DNA from: Pluralibacter sp. UBA7423
Lineage (GTDB): Bacteria > Pseudomonadota > Gammaproteobacteria > Enterobacterales > Enterobacteriaceae
NCBI GenBank assembly: GCA_002470465.1
Contig: DKMD01000037.1
Location: 1 to 64,000 of the forward strand
Direction: 5' to 3'
Length of the DNA stretch: 64,000 nt
Shown here: positions 51,539 through 61,517 of the stretch, one piece after another
Position numbering within the stretch: position 1 is the stretch's first letter
Layout of the letters: the number at the start of each line of letters is the position of its first letter
Program-made: the position numbers and the translations under genes
Notes under the pieces: model-generated
Databases searched by the model: none
What the model saw: the letters and a program-made list of their open reading frames with translations, nothing else
What the model was told of the DNA's origin: nothing

Positions 51539-52354
51539 ATGCCCACCCTGCAACAGCCGCTGATCCTCTTTACCGACGTCGAAGGTACTCTGCTTGATAT
51601 CCATACTCAGGAATGGCAGCCCGCCAGCGACTGGCTACTGCGCCTTAAACAGCAGCAAATCCCCGTTATACTGTGCAGCAGCAAAACGGCGGCTGAGATG
51701 ATGCTGCTGCAAAAAGAGCTGGGACTGGAAGCGCTGCCGCTGATTGCTGAGAACGGTGCGGTTATTCATCTGGCAGATGAATGGCAGGACGATGAGGCGT
51801 TTCCTCGCCTGATCAGCGGATCGCCGCACGAAGAGATCCGGCATGTGCTAAACCAGCTTCGCGACAGCGACGGATATAAGTTCACCACGTTCTCTGACGT
51901 CAGCGAACCAACCATCGTCGACTGGACAGGAATGACGCCCCGGCATGCGGCGCTGGCGAAGCTGCATGAGGCTTCAGAAACGCTTATCTGGCGGGACAGT
52001 GATGAAAAGATGCTGGAATTCAGCGCCGCGCTTGCCTCACTTGGTCTGCAATTTGTGCAGGGTGCCCGCTTCTGGCACGTACTGGATGAACGCGGTGGCA
52101 AAGCGCAGGCGGTAAACTGGCTGCTGCACCGCTATCAGCAGCGGGAAGGCTTTCGGCGGACGTCGATAGGCCTTGGCGACGGACCCAACGACGCATCGCT
52201 GCTTGATACCACCGATTATGCCGTGGTCGTCAAAGGGTTGAACCGCGACGGTGTCAGGCTCTCCCGCGATACGCCAGAGCGCGTCTATCATACCAGGGAA
52301 AGCGGGCCTGCGGGCTGGCGCGAAGGGCTGGACTACTGGCTAGCACCACCCTGA
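51539..52354 (+). CDS. yedP: Mannosyl-3-phosphoglycerate phosphatase family protein YedP
   Basis: A 271-aa HAD-superfamily (Cof-like) phosphatase. The nucleophile motif is [10 protein letters not shown] (about residues 11-20), a variant of DxDGT, and the acidic motif [13 protein letters not shown] lies near residue 220. The family name comes from archaeal enzymes; the true enterobacterial substrate is unknown. It lies between dsrA and dgcQ as in E. coli, and its end overlaps the convergent dgcQ by 22 nt. Confidence 0.92.
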   Translation: MPTLQQPLILFTDVEGTLLDIHTQEWQPASDWLLRLKQQQIPVILCSSKTAAEMMLLQKELGLEALPLIAENGAVIHLADEWQDDEAFPRLISGSPHEEIRHVLNQLRDSDGYKFTTFSDVSEPTIVDWTGMTPRHAALAKLHEASETLIWRDSDEKMLEFSAALASLGLQFVQGARFWHVLDERGGKAQAVNWLLHRYQQREGFRRTSIGLGDGPNDASLLDTTDYAVVVKGLNRDGVRLSRDTPERVYHTRESGPAGWREGLDYWLAPP

Positions 52355-54033
52355 CAGCACACCTGGTTACGCCCGTTCTGCTTGGCCAGATAGAGCCTGC
52401 CATCGGCAACGGACTGCAAATGCTCAATATCATAGATCCCTTTTTCATCACTGCTGCTGACGCCAAACGAGGCGCTGATGCGAAGCGTAGTGCCTTTGCC
52501 GATGAGCATTTCCCGGTTGTTAATTTTGGCGCGGATGCGTTCGGCCATCGCGCAGGCATCTTTCCGGGAAGCACCCGGCATGACCAGGCAGAACTCTTCT
52601 CCGCCAACGCGCCCGGCTAAATCGTCCTTGCGGATCTGCGAGGCAATCGTGCTGGAGACATGGCTCAGCACACGATCGCCAGCCTGGTGACCAAACCGGT
52701 CATTGATGCCCTTAAAGTAATCCAGGTCAAGCTGAATCACCGACAGCGACTCGCCGTGCAGCTCACACTCGCGCGCTGCTTTAGCGGCCAGGTCAAACAG
52801 CGTGCTGCGGTTGTACAGGCGCGTCAGTCCGTCATGCCACGCCTGCCATTGTAGCGAGCTTTGCAAAGTACTCATGTTGCGGACCATACGACGAATCACA
52901 ACCCAGGAGATGATGAGCATGGTGGTAAACAGCGCCCAGACCAGGCTCAACGCCACGGAAATAGTGCCGAAATCGCCCCGAATGCCCTCATTCAGAGGGT
53001 GAATACGCACCAGCACGCCGTCAAAGTTGCGCATTTTTTCCCAGTTAACGTAACGTGTCGCAAAGCGCATGCCGCCGTGGTTGTCATACTCAAGCGCCCT
53101 TGCGAGTTGGGCTTTTTCACTATTACTCAGCGGCTGTGGCGTGGCTTCAACGGAGAGGGAGCTGGCAAGCAAGTTCATTTGCCGATCGTAAAGACGGTAT
53201 TCGCCTTCCTTTTCACCCTGCATAGCTGTCGACAGCAGGTGCTTCATCTGTGCGAGAGAGAAATCAATCGCCAGCACGCCATGCCAGTAATGCTGATAAT
53301 CCACCGGGAGCGAGACGGCAATCCGGCGTTTCGGCCCTTCCGGCGTATCCAGCATCCAGCTCACCCAGCGAATGCCGCGATTTGGATTAGTGCGCTCAGA
53401 CTGATCGACAAACCAGGGGCTGGTCACCAGCGCGTAATACTGCCCAACGACGTCATTGCTGAGCATCGTCGGATTGCTGGCGATAAAAAAACCCGCGCGG
53501 GAAACGTAGAGCATCTGCTGCGAGTCGCCTTTAAGCGTGGTGGACAGCCTCAGCAGGTAACCCACCTCCAGCGTGGCGGTCAGTTCGTTGCCGAGCAGCA
53601 AACTGTCGCGAGAAAGAATGGTGGTATCGTCGACAAACGCATCGGAGACGCCGTGCACCGGCAACGTGCGCTGGTTGTCGAGCAGAATGGACCACTGATG
53701 CTGCGTGCGCTTGCGCTCAAACTCTTCGCCTGCATTATGCAGCACGTCGAACGCCAGCGGCCTTTCAAGCGCCGCCTGCATCCCGTTGCGGTAAAATATC
53801 AGCCGCTCAATGCTGACCTGCAGCTGATTGTTAAACTCGTGGGTCACGTTCTCCAGCGAGTTGCGCTGGCTGGAGATGTAGGCATCTTCAAGGACGACCA
53901 CTTCACGCCAGGTAAGCAGGGTTGAAAACAGCAGGACGACACAAAAACAGACGTTAACCACCCGGTCCGGGCTGGAACGATGGCTGAGTCTCTTTAGCCA
54001 GCGCGGATTTTCCACTCGTGATAGGTGGGGCAC
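52333..54033 (-). CDS. dgcQ: Diguanylate cyclase DgcQ (YedQ)
   Basis: Membrane-bound c-di-GMP synthase implicated in cellulose and biofilm control in E. coli. The 566-aa protein has a first membrane helix (about 25-45), a large periplasmic sensor (about 50-350), a second helix (about 355-380) and a GGDEF domain. The active site is GGEEF at 477-481, and an RxxD inhibitory site (RKDD, 468-471) lies five residues before it, so both synthesis and product inhibition are likely. Together with the HD-GYP gene at 14021 the window encodes both arms of c-di-GMP turnover. Confidence 0.94.
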   Translation of the reverse strand: MPHLSRVENPRWLKRLSHRSSPDRVVNVCFCVVLLFSTLLTWREVVVLEDAYISSQRNSLENVTHEFNNQLQVSIERLIFYRNGMQAALERPLAFDVLHNAGEEFERKRTQHQWSILLDNQRTLPVHGVSDAFVDDTTILSRDSLLLGNELTATLEVGYLLRLSTTLKGDSQQMLYVSRAGFFIASNPTMLSNDVVGQYYALVTSPWFVDQSERTNPNRGIRWVSWMLDTPEGPKRRIAVSLPVDYQHYWHGVLAIDFSLAQMKHLLSTAMQGEKEGEYRLYDRQMNLLASSLSVEATPQPLSNSEKAQLARALEYDNHGGMRFATRYVNWEKMRNFDGVLVRIHPLNEGIRGDFGTISVALSLVWALFTTMLIISWVVIRRMVRNMSTLQSSLQWQAWHDGLTRLYNRSTLFDLAAKAARECELHGESLSVIQLDLDYFKGINDRFGHQAGDRVLSHVSSTIASQIRKDDLAGRVGGEEFCLVMPGASRKDACAMAERIRAKINNREMLIGKGTTLRISASFGVSSSDEKGIYDIEHLQSVADGRLYLAKQNGRNQVCCQGGASQ

Positions 54034-54074
54034 ACAAACTCCCTGAACATGATCTGGGGCGATGACTACAGTTA

Positions 54075-54102
54075 AAACGCCCGGCTAAGAATACCGGGCG
54101 TT
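54075..54102. terminator. Terminator-like hairpin between yodC and dgcQ
   Basis: The stem AACGCCCGG / CCGGGCGTT with a 10-nt loop lies just after the yodC stop codon and before dgcQ on the minus strand. It could end yodC transcripts. Confidence 0.75.
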
Positions 54103-54106
54103 GTCA

Positions 54107-54286
54107 CTATGCTTCGTTTTGGGCTCGCCCGTCTCCCGGCATGAGTTCGTCTTCACGGAATGCTTCCCGCTTTACGCCAAACCCATCATACCAACGGCAT
54201 TCGACCATGCCACTGGCGTACCCGGTGACGACCATACGCGGCCCGCCACTTTTTGGCTTAACTTCATCACTGACCAAAAAGACCAT
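54107..54286 (-). CDS. yodC: YodC family protein (DUF2158)
   Basis: A 59-aa protein found by translating the minus strand. It reads MVFLVSDEVKPKSGGPRMVV, then GYASGMVECRWYDGFGVKRE, and matches E. coli YodC closely in sequence, length and place (between dgcQ and yedI). DUF2158 proteins are small beta-rich proteins of unknown function. The start ATG is at 54286, the stop TAG at 54107-54109, with GAGGCAG as a ribosome binding site. Confidence 0.92.
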   Translation of the reverse strand: MVFLVSDEVKPKSGGPRMVVTGYASGMVECRWYDGFGVKREAFREDELMPGDGRAQNEA

Positions 54287-54363
54287 AACTGCCTCCGGTA
54301 TCAGAGTGAAACTGTTTCACGATAGCCGAAAATAGTCAGGTTTGCGTAGTCGCTGAAAAACTT

Positions 54364-55272
54364 TTACGTTGCCGAACGCAGCCGCGAGATAAGGTTCACG
54401 CCAGCCAGCACAACGGCGCCCACCACGAAACCAAACAGCAGATTGAACAGCGTTGGTGAAAGCATGCCAACGATCCCGCCCTGCCCCGCGGCAAAAGCTT
54501 CAACCGCGTGATGTAGCGGCGCGATACCGTGCACCACAATGCCACCACCCACTAAAAACATTGCCAGCGTTCCCACCACGGAAAGCACCTTCATCAGCCA
54601 CGGCGCCACAAACAGCAGGAATTTGCCAACCGCCTGAGAAAGTGCGCCGCGCTTCTCCACCAGCCAGTAGCCCATGTCGTCAAGCTTCACGATCACACCG
54701 ACCAGACCGTAAACGCCGATGGTCACGAGAACAGCAATGCCAGAGAGGATCAGAATCTGATTAAGCAGCGGCGCGTCAGCCACGATCCCGAGGGTGATCG
54801 CCACAATTTCTGCCGACAGAATAAAATCGGTGCGTACCGCGCCTTTTACTTTGTCGCGCTCGAACGCCTGCGGGTCCTGATTCGCAATAGCTTCCAGACG
54901 CTGCTGGCGCGCCTTTGGATCTTCTTTATGCTTGCGTGAGTGTAGCGTATGCAGCACTTTCTCCACGCCCTCAAAGCAGAGGAATGCGCCACCCAGCATT
55001 AACAACGGTGTGATAGCCCAGGGCAAAAACGCACTGATGAGCAGCGCCAGCGGCACCAGGATCACTTTGTTAATAAACGACCCTTTCGCCACGCTCCATA
55101 CCACGGGCAGCTCGCGGTTGGCCCGCACGCCCGTGACCTGCTGTGCGTTTAGCGACAAATCATCCCCGAGCACGCCAGCGGTTTTCTTCGCCGCCAGCTT
55201 ACCCATCATGGAAATATCATCCAGCAGCGTGGCAATATCATCCAGTAACGTTAAAAGACTGCTTCCGGCCAA
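54364..55272 (-). CDS. yedI: DUF808 inner-membrane protein YedI
   Basis: A 302-aa membrane protein with about six hydrophobic segments, matching YedI ([34 protein letters not shown]). Function unknown. I chose a TTG start at 55272 because it gives the family N-terminus and has AGGAGT 8 nt upstream; the longer ORF from 55341 adds 23 residues that are not conserved. Confidence 0.9.
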   Translation of the reverse strand: MAGSSLLTLLDDIATLLDDISMMGKLAAKKTAGVLGDDLSLNAQQVTGVRANRELPVVWSVAKGSFINKVILVPLALLISAFLPWAITPLLMLGGAFLCFEGVEKVLHTLHSRKHKEDPKARQQRLEAIANQDPQAFERDKVKGAVRTDFILSAEIVAITLGIVADAPLLNQILILSGIAVLVTIGVYGLVGVIVKLDDMGYWLVEKRGALSQAVGKFLLFVAPWLMKVLSVVGTLAMFLVGGGIVVHGIAPLHHAVEAFAAGQGGIVGMLSPTLFNLLFGFVVGAVVLAGVNLISRLRSAT

Positions 55273-55459
55273 AAGGGACTCCTGTGTTTTGTTGTTATTT
55301 CTGAGTCTTATAGTATGAAGCAAAAGTCCTTTCCCGCCCATTGGCTCACGCTGTCAATCAAAAAGAGTTCGTCTGGTGCCAATTAAAGCGCTCGCCAGAA
55401 GGATAGTTTTCCCGTTAACTATACGCGCCCTTCTTAATTCTCTGTCGCCGTGAGGACTC

Positions 55460-56371
55460 ATGCAGGTCAGACATCTTTTACCGCTCATCGGAGCGCTTTT
55501 CGCCCTCTATATCATCTGGGGATCGACCTATTTTGCCATCAGCATTGGCGTAGAGAGCTGGCCGCCGATGATGATGGCCGGCGTGCGCTTCCTTTCTGCG
55601 GGCGTGCTGCTGATGGGCTACCTGCTATTGACCGGGCATAAGCTGCCAGCCCGCCGTCCCTTGCTGAACGCCGCCCTGATTGGCGTACTGCTGCTGGCGA
55701 TTGGCAACGGTTTTGTCACTATCGCTGAACATCAGCGCGTTGCCTCCGGCATTGCCGCCGTCGTGGTGGCGACCGTACCGCTTTTTGCCCTGTGCTTCAG
55801 CCGCCTGTTTGGCATCACCACCCGCAAGCTTGAGTGGCTCGGCGTGGCGATTGGGCTTGCGGGGATTGTGCTACTGAACAGCGGCGGCAACCTCAGCGGC
55901 AATCCGTGGGGGGCAGTGCTGATTCTGATAGGCTCTCTGAGCTGGGCGTTTGGCTCGGTTTACGGCTCGCGTATTGAATTGCCAACCGGGATGATGGCGG
56001 GTGCGATTGAAATGTTAGCGGCAGGCATCGTGCTGATGTGCGGCTCGTGGCTGACCGGGGAAAAGTTGACGCAGATGCCGACGCTCTCCGGCTTCCTGGC
56101 GGTGGGCTATCTGGCTGTTTTTGGTTCACTGATTGCCATTAACGCCTACATGTATCTGATTCGCAATGTTTCACCGGCAGTGGCCACCAGCTATGCCTAC
56201 GTCAACCCGGTGGTTGCGGTGCTGCTCGGCACCAGCTTCGGCGGAGAGTCGCTTTCTTCTGTTGAATGGCTGGCGCTGGGGATAATCATCTTCGCCGTGG
56301 TGCTCGTCACGCTCGGCAAAACGCTGTTCCCGGTAAGGGCTACCGTGAAGTCGTGCGAGGCGGAGAAGTAA
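55460..56371 (+). CDS. yedA: EamA family transporter YedA
   Basis: A 303-aa inner-membrane protein of the drug/metabolite transporter superfamily, with ten hydrophobic helices in two EamA repeats (first ALYIIWGSTYFAISIG; second about 150-285, ending NPVVAVLLGTSFGGE). Substrate unknown. Its last 32 nt overlap the end of vsr on the other strand. Confidence 0.93.
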   Translation: MQVRHLLPLIGALFALYIIWGSTYFAISIGVESWPPMMMAGVRFLSAGVLLMGYLLLTGHKLPARRPLLNAALIGVLLLAIGNGFVTIAEHQRVASGIAAVVVATVPLFALCFSRLFGITTRKLEWLGVAIGLAGIVLLNSGGNLSGNPWGAVLILIGSLSWAFGSVYGSRIELPTGMMAGAIEMLAAGIVLMCGSWLTGEKLTQMPTLSGFLAVGYLAVFGSLIAINAYMYLIRNVSPAVATSYAYVNPVVAVLLGTSFGGESLSSVEWLALGIIIFAVVLVTLGKTLFPVRATVKSCEAEK

Positions 56372-56840
56372 CGGACAGCGGCGCAATGCCCTGAGTGTCG
56401 ATCTGCGCGCTGTCGGTGCCGGCGCAGATCCACTCCTCCAGCCGCTCCCTGAGCGCCACATCGCTGAGCTTTTGTTTCCCCCGCAGAGCGCATTCCCAGA
56501 CGACCATCACCCGCCAGCCCTGCGCTTCCAGCTGTGCAATATCCCGCGCGTCGCGTTCAACATTTTTACCAATTTTGTTCAGCCAGAATGCCGTGCGGGT
56601 TTCGGGCACTTTAAATAAATAGCAGTCGTGATGATGCCAGAAACAGCCGTGAGTAAAGAGGATGCAGCGGTACGCCTCCAGCACAAAATCAGGTTTTCCC
56701 GGCAGCGTGGCATCCTGCACGGTGAAAGGAAAACCTGCGTCATTCAGTAATGTGGCGAGACGTTTTTCAATAGCGGTATTCTGCGTGCCGATAGCACGCA
56801 TATTTTTACTGCGCGTGGCCGGACTATGAACGTCCGCCAT
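56340..56840 (-). CDS. vsr: Very short patch repair endonuclease Vsr
   Basis: Vsr nicks next to T:G mismatches produced when Dcm-made 5-methylcytosine deaminates, starting repair. The 166-aa protein keeps the catalytic Asp in LPGKPDFV and [15 protein letters not shown], with its zinc and catalytic histidines. ATG 56840 ([15 protein letters not shown]) overlaps the dcm end by 17 nt, as in E. coli; an ATG at 56852 is also possible. The C-terminus is about ten residues longer than E. coli Vsr and overlaps the end of yedA. Confidence 0.95.
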   Translation of the reverse strand: MADVHSPATRSKNMRAIGTQNTAIEKRLATLLNDAGFPFTVQDATLPGKPDFVLEAYRCILFTHGCFWHHHDCYLFKVPETRTAFWLNKIGKNVERDARDIAQLEAQGWRVMVVWECALRGKQKLSDVALRERLEEWICAGTDSAQIDTQGIAPLSVTSPPRTTSR

Positions 56841-58245
56841 CGGCTTTTTCATTAGTGCGGCATGCCACCGCCTGGAGAATACGGGACTTCAGCAGCTTCG
56901 CGACGGCCGCAAAGGCCGGAACCACTACGGAGTTGCCGAACTGACGGTAGGCCTGGGTGTCTGACACCGGAATCCGGAACTGATAGCCCTGCGGCGATTC
57001 GAAGCCCATCAGTCTTGCGCATTCGCGAGGGGTTAAGCGGCGCGGGCGGCGCTGCTGATTCTGCGGATCGTCAAAGTCTTTCTCACCGAGCGCTTTGTCC
57101 CAGCCGCGATCGACCAGGATCTCCGCGCCGTCTTTGTAATAGCGGGCAGAGAGCGTTCGCGCCACGCTACTGGCCCGTGTCGGGTCAACCAGCCCATAGC
57201 CAAAGCCGTTGCCGCGTGCCTGATGTTTTTTGGCGTAGCGGTAGAGATACTTCCACAGCACCGGCGTCAGAATAAATTTCGCATCGACGCCAGGCTCCAG
57301 CAGTTCGCCGAACGTCGGGCGACGCTCAGGATAAAGCGCAGGCAGATCGCGCAGGGTAAAGCCCTGCTGAAGATTCAGATCGCGGCGGAACCCCACCAGC
57401 ACGATACGTTCCCGGTGCTGGGGCAGGAAGTGCTGTCCGTCGATGATTTTTGGATCGTCCGCGCCCATCTCCGCGGAGTCGGCAATGTCGTAGCCGAGTG
57501 CGTCCAGCGTCTGCATGATGATGCGGAAGGTTTTCCCGCCGTCGTGGCTTTTCAGGTTCTTGACGTTTTCCAGCACGAATATGGCCGGGCGACAGGCGTC
57601 AATGATGCGCGCCACGTCGAAAAACAGCGTGCCCTGCGTATCACAGGCAAAGCCATGCGCGCGGCCCAGCGCATTTTTCTTCGACACGCCAGCCAACGAA
57701 AACGGCTGACACGGGAAGCCCGCGAGCAGCACGTCATGCTGAGGGATGATAGTGCGAATATGCGTAGCAGCCTCGCCGTCGCTGACGTCCGGTTTATTGC
57801 TGAGGGTCACATCGCGAATATCTTCATTAAACTGATGTTCTACCGGATCGCAGTACCAGTTGGCTTTGTAGGTCCGAACCGCGTGCTTGTTCCATTCGCT
57901 GGTAAAAACGCACTTTCCGCCGATGGCTTCAAAACCATGGCGGATGCCACCTATTCCGGCAAAGAGATCGATAAAGCGAAACTGCTCCGGCTGGCCTGAC
58001 GGCTGAGGTAAGAGTGCCGCAAGCCTTGCAAACTCACGCTCGCCCAGACGACGGTTGATTTTCCCGTTCTCCGCGGCGCGTTTGAGAATAGCCGGGCTCC
58101 AGTGCTGTTCGCCAACGGCGTTGAGCGTGGCAACCAGCGTCTTCACGTCGTAAATGGTGAGCAGTTGGGTAACTAAAGCCTGTGCGTCTGGCCCGGAAAA
58201 TTCCGCGTCCTGCGCTGGGAGAGTGCGAGTAAGTATGTGCTGCAT
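56824..58245 (-). CDS. dcm: DNA-cytosine methyltransferase Dcm
   Basis: Dcm methylates the second C of CCWGG to 5-methylcytosine. The 473-aa C5-methyltransferase has the AdoMet motif [17 protein letters not shown], the catalytic Cys in [11 protein letters not shown], the ENVKNL motif and the C-terminal [11 protein letters not shown]. It has an N-terminal extension of about 85 residues, as in E. coli Dcm. It overlaps vsr, its repair partner. It is an orphan methylase without a restriction gene. Confidence 0.97.
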   Translation of the reverse strand: MQHILTRTLPAQDAEFSGPDAQALVTQLLTIYDVKTLVATLNAVGEQHWSPAILKRAAENGKINRRLGEREFARLAALLPQPSGQPEQFRFIDLFAGIGGIRHGFEAIGGKCVFTSEWNKHAVRTYKANWYCDPVEHQFNEDIRDVTLSNKPDVSDGEAATHIRTIIPQHDVLLAGFPCQPFSLAGVSKKNALGRAHGFACDTQGTLFFDVARIIDACRPAIFVLENVKNLKSHDGGKTFRIIMQTLDALGYDIADSAEMGADDPKIIDGQHFLPQHRERIVLVGFRRDLNLQQGFTLRDLPALYPERRPTFGELLEPGVDAKFILTPVLWKYLYRYAKKHQARGNGFGYGLVDPTRASSVARTLSARYYKDGAEILVDRGWDKALGEKDFDDPQNQQRRPRRLTPRECARLMGFESPQGYQFRIPVSDTQAYRQFGNSVVVPAFAAVAKLLKSRILQAVACRTNEKADGGRS

Positions 58246-58302
58246 ATCAGTAACCGGGGCAGACTATTTTCTCTGAGAGTAACACAGTTTCCCGATCCCG
58301 GC

Positions 58303-58992
58303 TCAGGCTGGCGGCGCAAAACGCGCCAGAATCGCCCGATCGTACTCCAGATAATCGCCCTGCAGTTCAGCGCTGATTTTTGCCATAAACTCGACCAGAT
58401 AGCGGGCATTGTGATTTGCCAGCGCTTTCCCCTTCACCGTTTGCATTGTGACAGGCAGGCCAAGAAGCTTATTCTGGAAGTGATCGAGGGCATAACGCTT
58501 ATCGTTTAGCGGGCGCGAATCCGCAAAAGGATCGTCGGCGTTGAACAACGAAAAATTGAGTTTTCCCGCCACCGCAAACACGCGGGCGAGCCCAATCGCG
58601 CCTAATGATTCCAGCCGATCGGCATCCTGAACGATCTTCGCTTCCAGCGTTTCAGGGGGTATATTTGCGCTGTGGCTGTGTGCTTCGATGGCGTGCATTA
58701 CCGCGGGGAGAAGCGATTCCGGGAAGTCAGGAAAATCTTCATGCAGAATCGTCTGCGTTTTTTGGGCCGCCAGGCGTGAAGAGCTGCTGCGCTCCGGGTG
58801 ATTTTTCGGCAGGCTGACGATGTCATGGAAATAGCAGGCGGTGAGAATCACAAGCTCGTCGACATCGTCATCGACGGACAAGCGTTGGGCCGTGGCCCAA
58901 ACGCGGCGAAAGTGAGAAATATCATGTGCCGCATCATCATCCATGTGGTGCGCCATCAACCACTCTTCAAAACGCTGTTGCCAGGAGTGCAC
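58303..58992 (-). CDS. yedJ: HD-domain phosphohydrolase YedJ
   Basis: A 229-aa cytoplasmic HD-superfamily protein, with metal ligands in [25 protein letters not shown] and a later D ([15 protein letters not shown]). The family is predicted to hydrolyse phosphate esters of nucleotides; the substrate is unknown. It lies downstream of dcm as in E. coli. Confidence 0.93.
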   Translation of the reverse strand: MHSWQQRFEEWLMAHHMDDDAAHDISHFRRVWATAQRLSVDDDVDELVILTACYFHDIVSLPKNHPERSSSSRLAAQKTQTILHEDFPDFPESLLPAVMHAIEAHSHSANIPPETLEAKIVQDADRLESLGAIGLARVFAVAGKLNFSLFNADDPFADSRPLNDKRYALDHFQNKLLGLPVTMQTVKGKALANHNARYLVEFMAKISAELQGDYLEYDRAILARFAPPA

Positions 58993-59049
58993 GGGGATTC
59001 GCCTCTCTACATTATCGGAACGAAGAGGCGAGCATAGCAGCTTTTTGTG

Positions 59050-59328
59050 TCAGCTTCCCGATGGCTCAGAACGACGGGGTCGGGTGTACCAGGCGATTCC
59101 ACCGAGGATAGCTCCCACCACGCTCAGCACCAGAAAACCGAACAGCGCGCCCAGCCATTTCCCCATGGTCAAACCGAGCTCCCCTTCAGGCATGGCACCG
59201 GGATTGGGATCGATCTGACTGACCACCCAGAAGTAGCGCAGCATAGCCCAGATAAAATAGCCACAAAACGCATAAAAAACCCACAGCGCCAGCATACCGC
59301 CGGGACCACGCGAAGCTCTTTCTTCCAT
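59050..59328 (-). CDS. yedR: YedR-like inner membrane protein
   Basis: A 92-aa membrane protein with two hydrophobic helices (about 12-32 and 58-80) and a proline-rich loop between (IDPNPGAMPEG). The position right upstream of yedJ and the pattern RGPGGMLALWVFYAFC fit E. coli YedR as I remember it. ATG 59328 is one of two candidate starts; the other, at 59373, would add 15 residues. Function unknown. Confidence 0.65.
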   Translation of the reverse strand: MEERASRGPGGMLALWVFYAFCGYFIWAMLRYFWVVSQIDPNPGAMPEGELGLTMGKWLGALFGFLVLSVVGAILGGIAWYTRPRRSEPSGS

Positions 59329-59631
59329 TAAGAGAAGCCCTTCCTTTTCACAGAGAAATGTTTCATTTTTCACTTACCATTGCCACAAATGTGATTCTCA
59401 TCACATTACAACCCTGTTGTGCCGCCAGAAAAGCCTACGGAGACCTCGTCAGGGAATGACTTATCGTTCATTTGATCTCTGGCAATGTTCACCGGAGCTG
59501 TCGCTCACGATTGTGGCGTGGACTTCTCATTGGATTGTTCAGAATAAATGCTGCGACATGCAGGATTTTGTCAACGTTTTCAGGCACGAAAGAGTCTCTT
59601 GTGACTGAAGAGAAACGTATCGAAGCAGCAA
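59329..59631. other. Intergenic region between the yedR-like gene and the T6SS cluster
   Basis: A 303-nt stretch without a convincing gene. It holds an exact CRP-type palindrome at 59392-59407. In E. coli the small RNA rseX lies near yedR, but I could not recognise it here and see no terminator. A short plus-strand reading frame (59417-59608) is not supported by composition or similarity. Confidence 0.5.
59392..59407. promoter_or_regulatory. CRP-type site upstream of the yedR-like gene
   Basis: The sequence reads TGTGA-N6-TCACA, an exact match to both CRP half-sites. It lies 64 nt upstream of the chosen yedR-like start. It could regulate that gene or a rightward transcript that I cannot identify. 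Confidence 0.65.
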
Positions 59632-60975
59632 TCAAGGCTGCTCCAGCGAGGAATATCTATGCTGCAGGCCACTAAAATGCTGCAGGATCTGCTGCTGTGT
59701 AGCCAACGCTGCGTCGCCTTCCTGAGTTTGCAGAAGGCGTAACTGTTCCTCCAGCGGAATCGACTGACCGAAGCTGTTTATCATCCCGTATACGCTCGAC
59801 TTCAGCTCACTGACGGTAATGTATTTGCCCTTTTGACCATCCAGCGCGTTGAGGCGGTCTGCCAGCTGCTGCAGCTGCTGCATCCCGGTATACCAGCCAC
59901 TCAGAGAAGCATCGGAAATTGCGCTGGCGGCCATTCGTTGTTGCCACTGCCTGCTCATTCCTGCCACTTCAGGGTCATCGGGCCACAGAACCTTTGCCTG
60001 AGCCAGCAGCCCGTTGCCATACCGGTATGCCCAGTCGGGCGGCAGCGAAGCCAGCCTGTCCAGCTGTGATGATGCCCTTTTTAGCCAGGCTGCCGGGTCA
60101 GGTTTGACTTTGCTCGATTGCTGTAATGCCTGGATTTGTGTCGTGCTCAGCGGCTGAGGAAGCGGTGCCACCGAAGCAACAAGCGCATCAGCGGCTTCGT
60201 CCACACTGTGTGCATAATGCCAGCCGGTTAATGCGATGGCACCGGCAACCAGTGCGGAACAGGCTCCCGCCAAAAACACCGGCCAGCGCTTCGGCGCCGG
60301 TGGCGTTTCCTGTACAACCTGCACGTTTACCTCCGGTTCAGGGCGTATGACGTACACGAGGCGGCTAACGGGTGAGGCCTCCTCTTCCGCGGGCACCGCA
60401 GCCAGCGCCTGTGGCGGAAGCGTTACTGCTGGTTGCGTATCGTTCGGCGAAGCGCTGTTTTCCAGCCGGGTTAATGCGCTGTTTATTTGCTGCATCAGCG
60501 GAGTCGTCTGACAGGCATGCTTCAGCTCCTGACGCGCCAGAATATCGTACATGCTCTGCAACAGCCCTTGCGCCTGTATCAGCGCCGGTAAATCCCCATG
60601 GCTAAGTGAAAAGGTGCGAAACAGCTTCTGTAAGCGCTGAAAAAGGCCATTGAGGATTTCCGCGCGGGCATGAACCGGCTGCGGCCAGAGCTGCGCCCAC
60701 TGATGGCTCAGCAGCGCATTCAGGATAGTCAGCCCTTCATTCAGACCATTTATGCGGGCCAGATGGCTGCGGGCGAGCGTATACCACGCCCCGGTCTGGA
60801 GCTCGACGCCGTTCAGTTCAAACAACGAGAGCGACAGCGCTTCCACCTGCTGCCAGTTCACGTCCGGGCGCGCCGGATGCGTCAGCTTTGCCATCTCCTC
60901 GCGAAGCGCAATAAAGTCAGAAAGTGCGCGCGGGTCACTGCCGGTTTTCACCGGGCGGGGTTGTACATCGTGCAT
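59632..60975 (-). CDS. Type VI secretion ImpA_N/VasL-type protein (TagA-like)
   Basis: A 447-aa protein with an N-terminal ImpA_N domain (about 15-130), a variable linker (about 175-230), one membrane helix (about 231-252) and a C-terminal VasL-type domain with helical repeats (about 280-440). This architecture is like TagA, which in enteroaggregative E. coli stops the growing sheath at the opposite membrane. It is the last gene of the T6SS transcription unit seen here. The exact subtype is inferred. Confidence 0.8.
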   Translation of the reverse strand: MHDVQPRPVKTGSDPRALSDFIALREEMAKLTHPARPDVNWQQVEALSLSLFELNGVELQTGAWYTLARSHLARINGLNEGLTILNALLSHQWAQLWPQPVHARAEILNGLFQRLQKLFRTFSLSHGDLPALIQAQGLLQSMYDILARQELKHACQTTPLMQQINSALTRLENSASPNDTQPAVTLPPQALAAVPAEEEASPVSRLVYVIRPEPEVNVQVVQETPPAPKRWPVFLAGACSALVAGAIALTGWHYAHSVDEAADALVASVAPLPQPLSTTQIQALQQSSKVKPDPAAWLKRASSQLDRLASLPPDWAYRYGNGLLAQAKVLWPDDPEVAGMSRQWQQRMAASAISDASLSGWYTGMQQLQQLADRLNALDGQKGKYITVSELKSSVYGMINSFGQSIPLEEQLRLLQTQEGDAALATQQQILQHFSGLQHRYSSLEQP

Positions 60976-61012
60976 AGTGATTTCATCCCTGAGGATAAGA
61001 AAAAGGCGGGGC

Positions 61013-61483
61013 TTAATCGGGCAACAGCGCGCCGATCATCTCAAAAAAGGCATCTTCGTTAAAAGCAACGCGGGGTGCTGCCCTGTTGCCGCTGACGCTC
61101 CAGGTCCAGCTCACATCGTTGCTTGAGCGCATAAACAGGCGGTAAAGCGAGGCTATCTGCCCCTGCATACAGAGCGTCACTTCCACACAGCCGACAACGC
61201 CCTGCCCGTACAAAAATACCGGCGTGAACTTCACCACCCGGTTTTCATAACGCAAATGGATACCCGGCACGCTGAACGTATTGCCGCTAATCAGAAACTC
61301 AACCAGCGATACGGAGACCGCCTCTACGGAAATTCCCGTGTCGGTCAGCCAGTTTTCCATTGTTTCCTGAAGCTTGCCCATTCGCTCACAAAACTCGGCG
61401 ATATCGGCCTGGCTTTTATTGTCGTACGCCCGGCTGCGGGTCTGCTGCTGGAGTTTTTTCATGAATCGTGCTTTGGCTGACAT
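61013..61483 (-). CDS. Uncharacterised T6SS-cluster protein
   Basis: A 156-aa soluble protein, no signal peptide, no family that I recognise. The start is basic (KARFMKKLQQQTRSRAYDNK); the rest is mixed alpha/beta with VVGCVEVTLCMQGQIASLY near the middle. It lies between tssE and the tagA-like gene on the same strand, so it is probably co-expressed with the secretion machine. ATG 61483 is chosen; the upstream part of the frame overlaps tssE. Confidence 0.75.
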   Translation of the reverse strand: MSAKARFMKKLQQQTRSRAYDNKSQADIAEFCERMGKLQETMENWLTDTGISVEAVSVSLVEFLISGNTFSVPGIHLRYENRVVKFTPVFLYGQGVVGCVEVTLCMQGQIASLYRLFMRSSNDVSWTWSVSGNRAAPRVAFNEDAFFEMIGALLPD

Positions 61484-61517
61484 GCTGTCCCTGTGGTTTT
61501 CATCCAATGAACAAGAT

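Noticed and set aside
51413..51604. Minus-strand frame ending at the dsrA gene
   Set aside because: Its second half is the dsrA promoter and the 5' part of DsrA, and its first half is antisense to yedP. RNA function explains the conservation better.
59417..59608. 63-codon plus-strand frame between the yedR-like gene and the T6SS end
   Set aside because: No ribosome binding site, unusual composition rich in Cys and Trp, no family resemblance.
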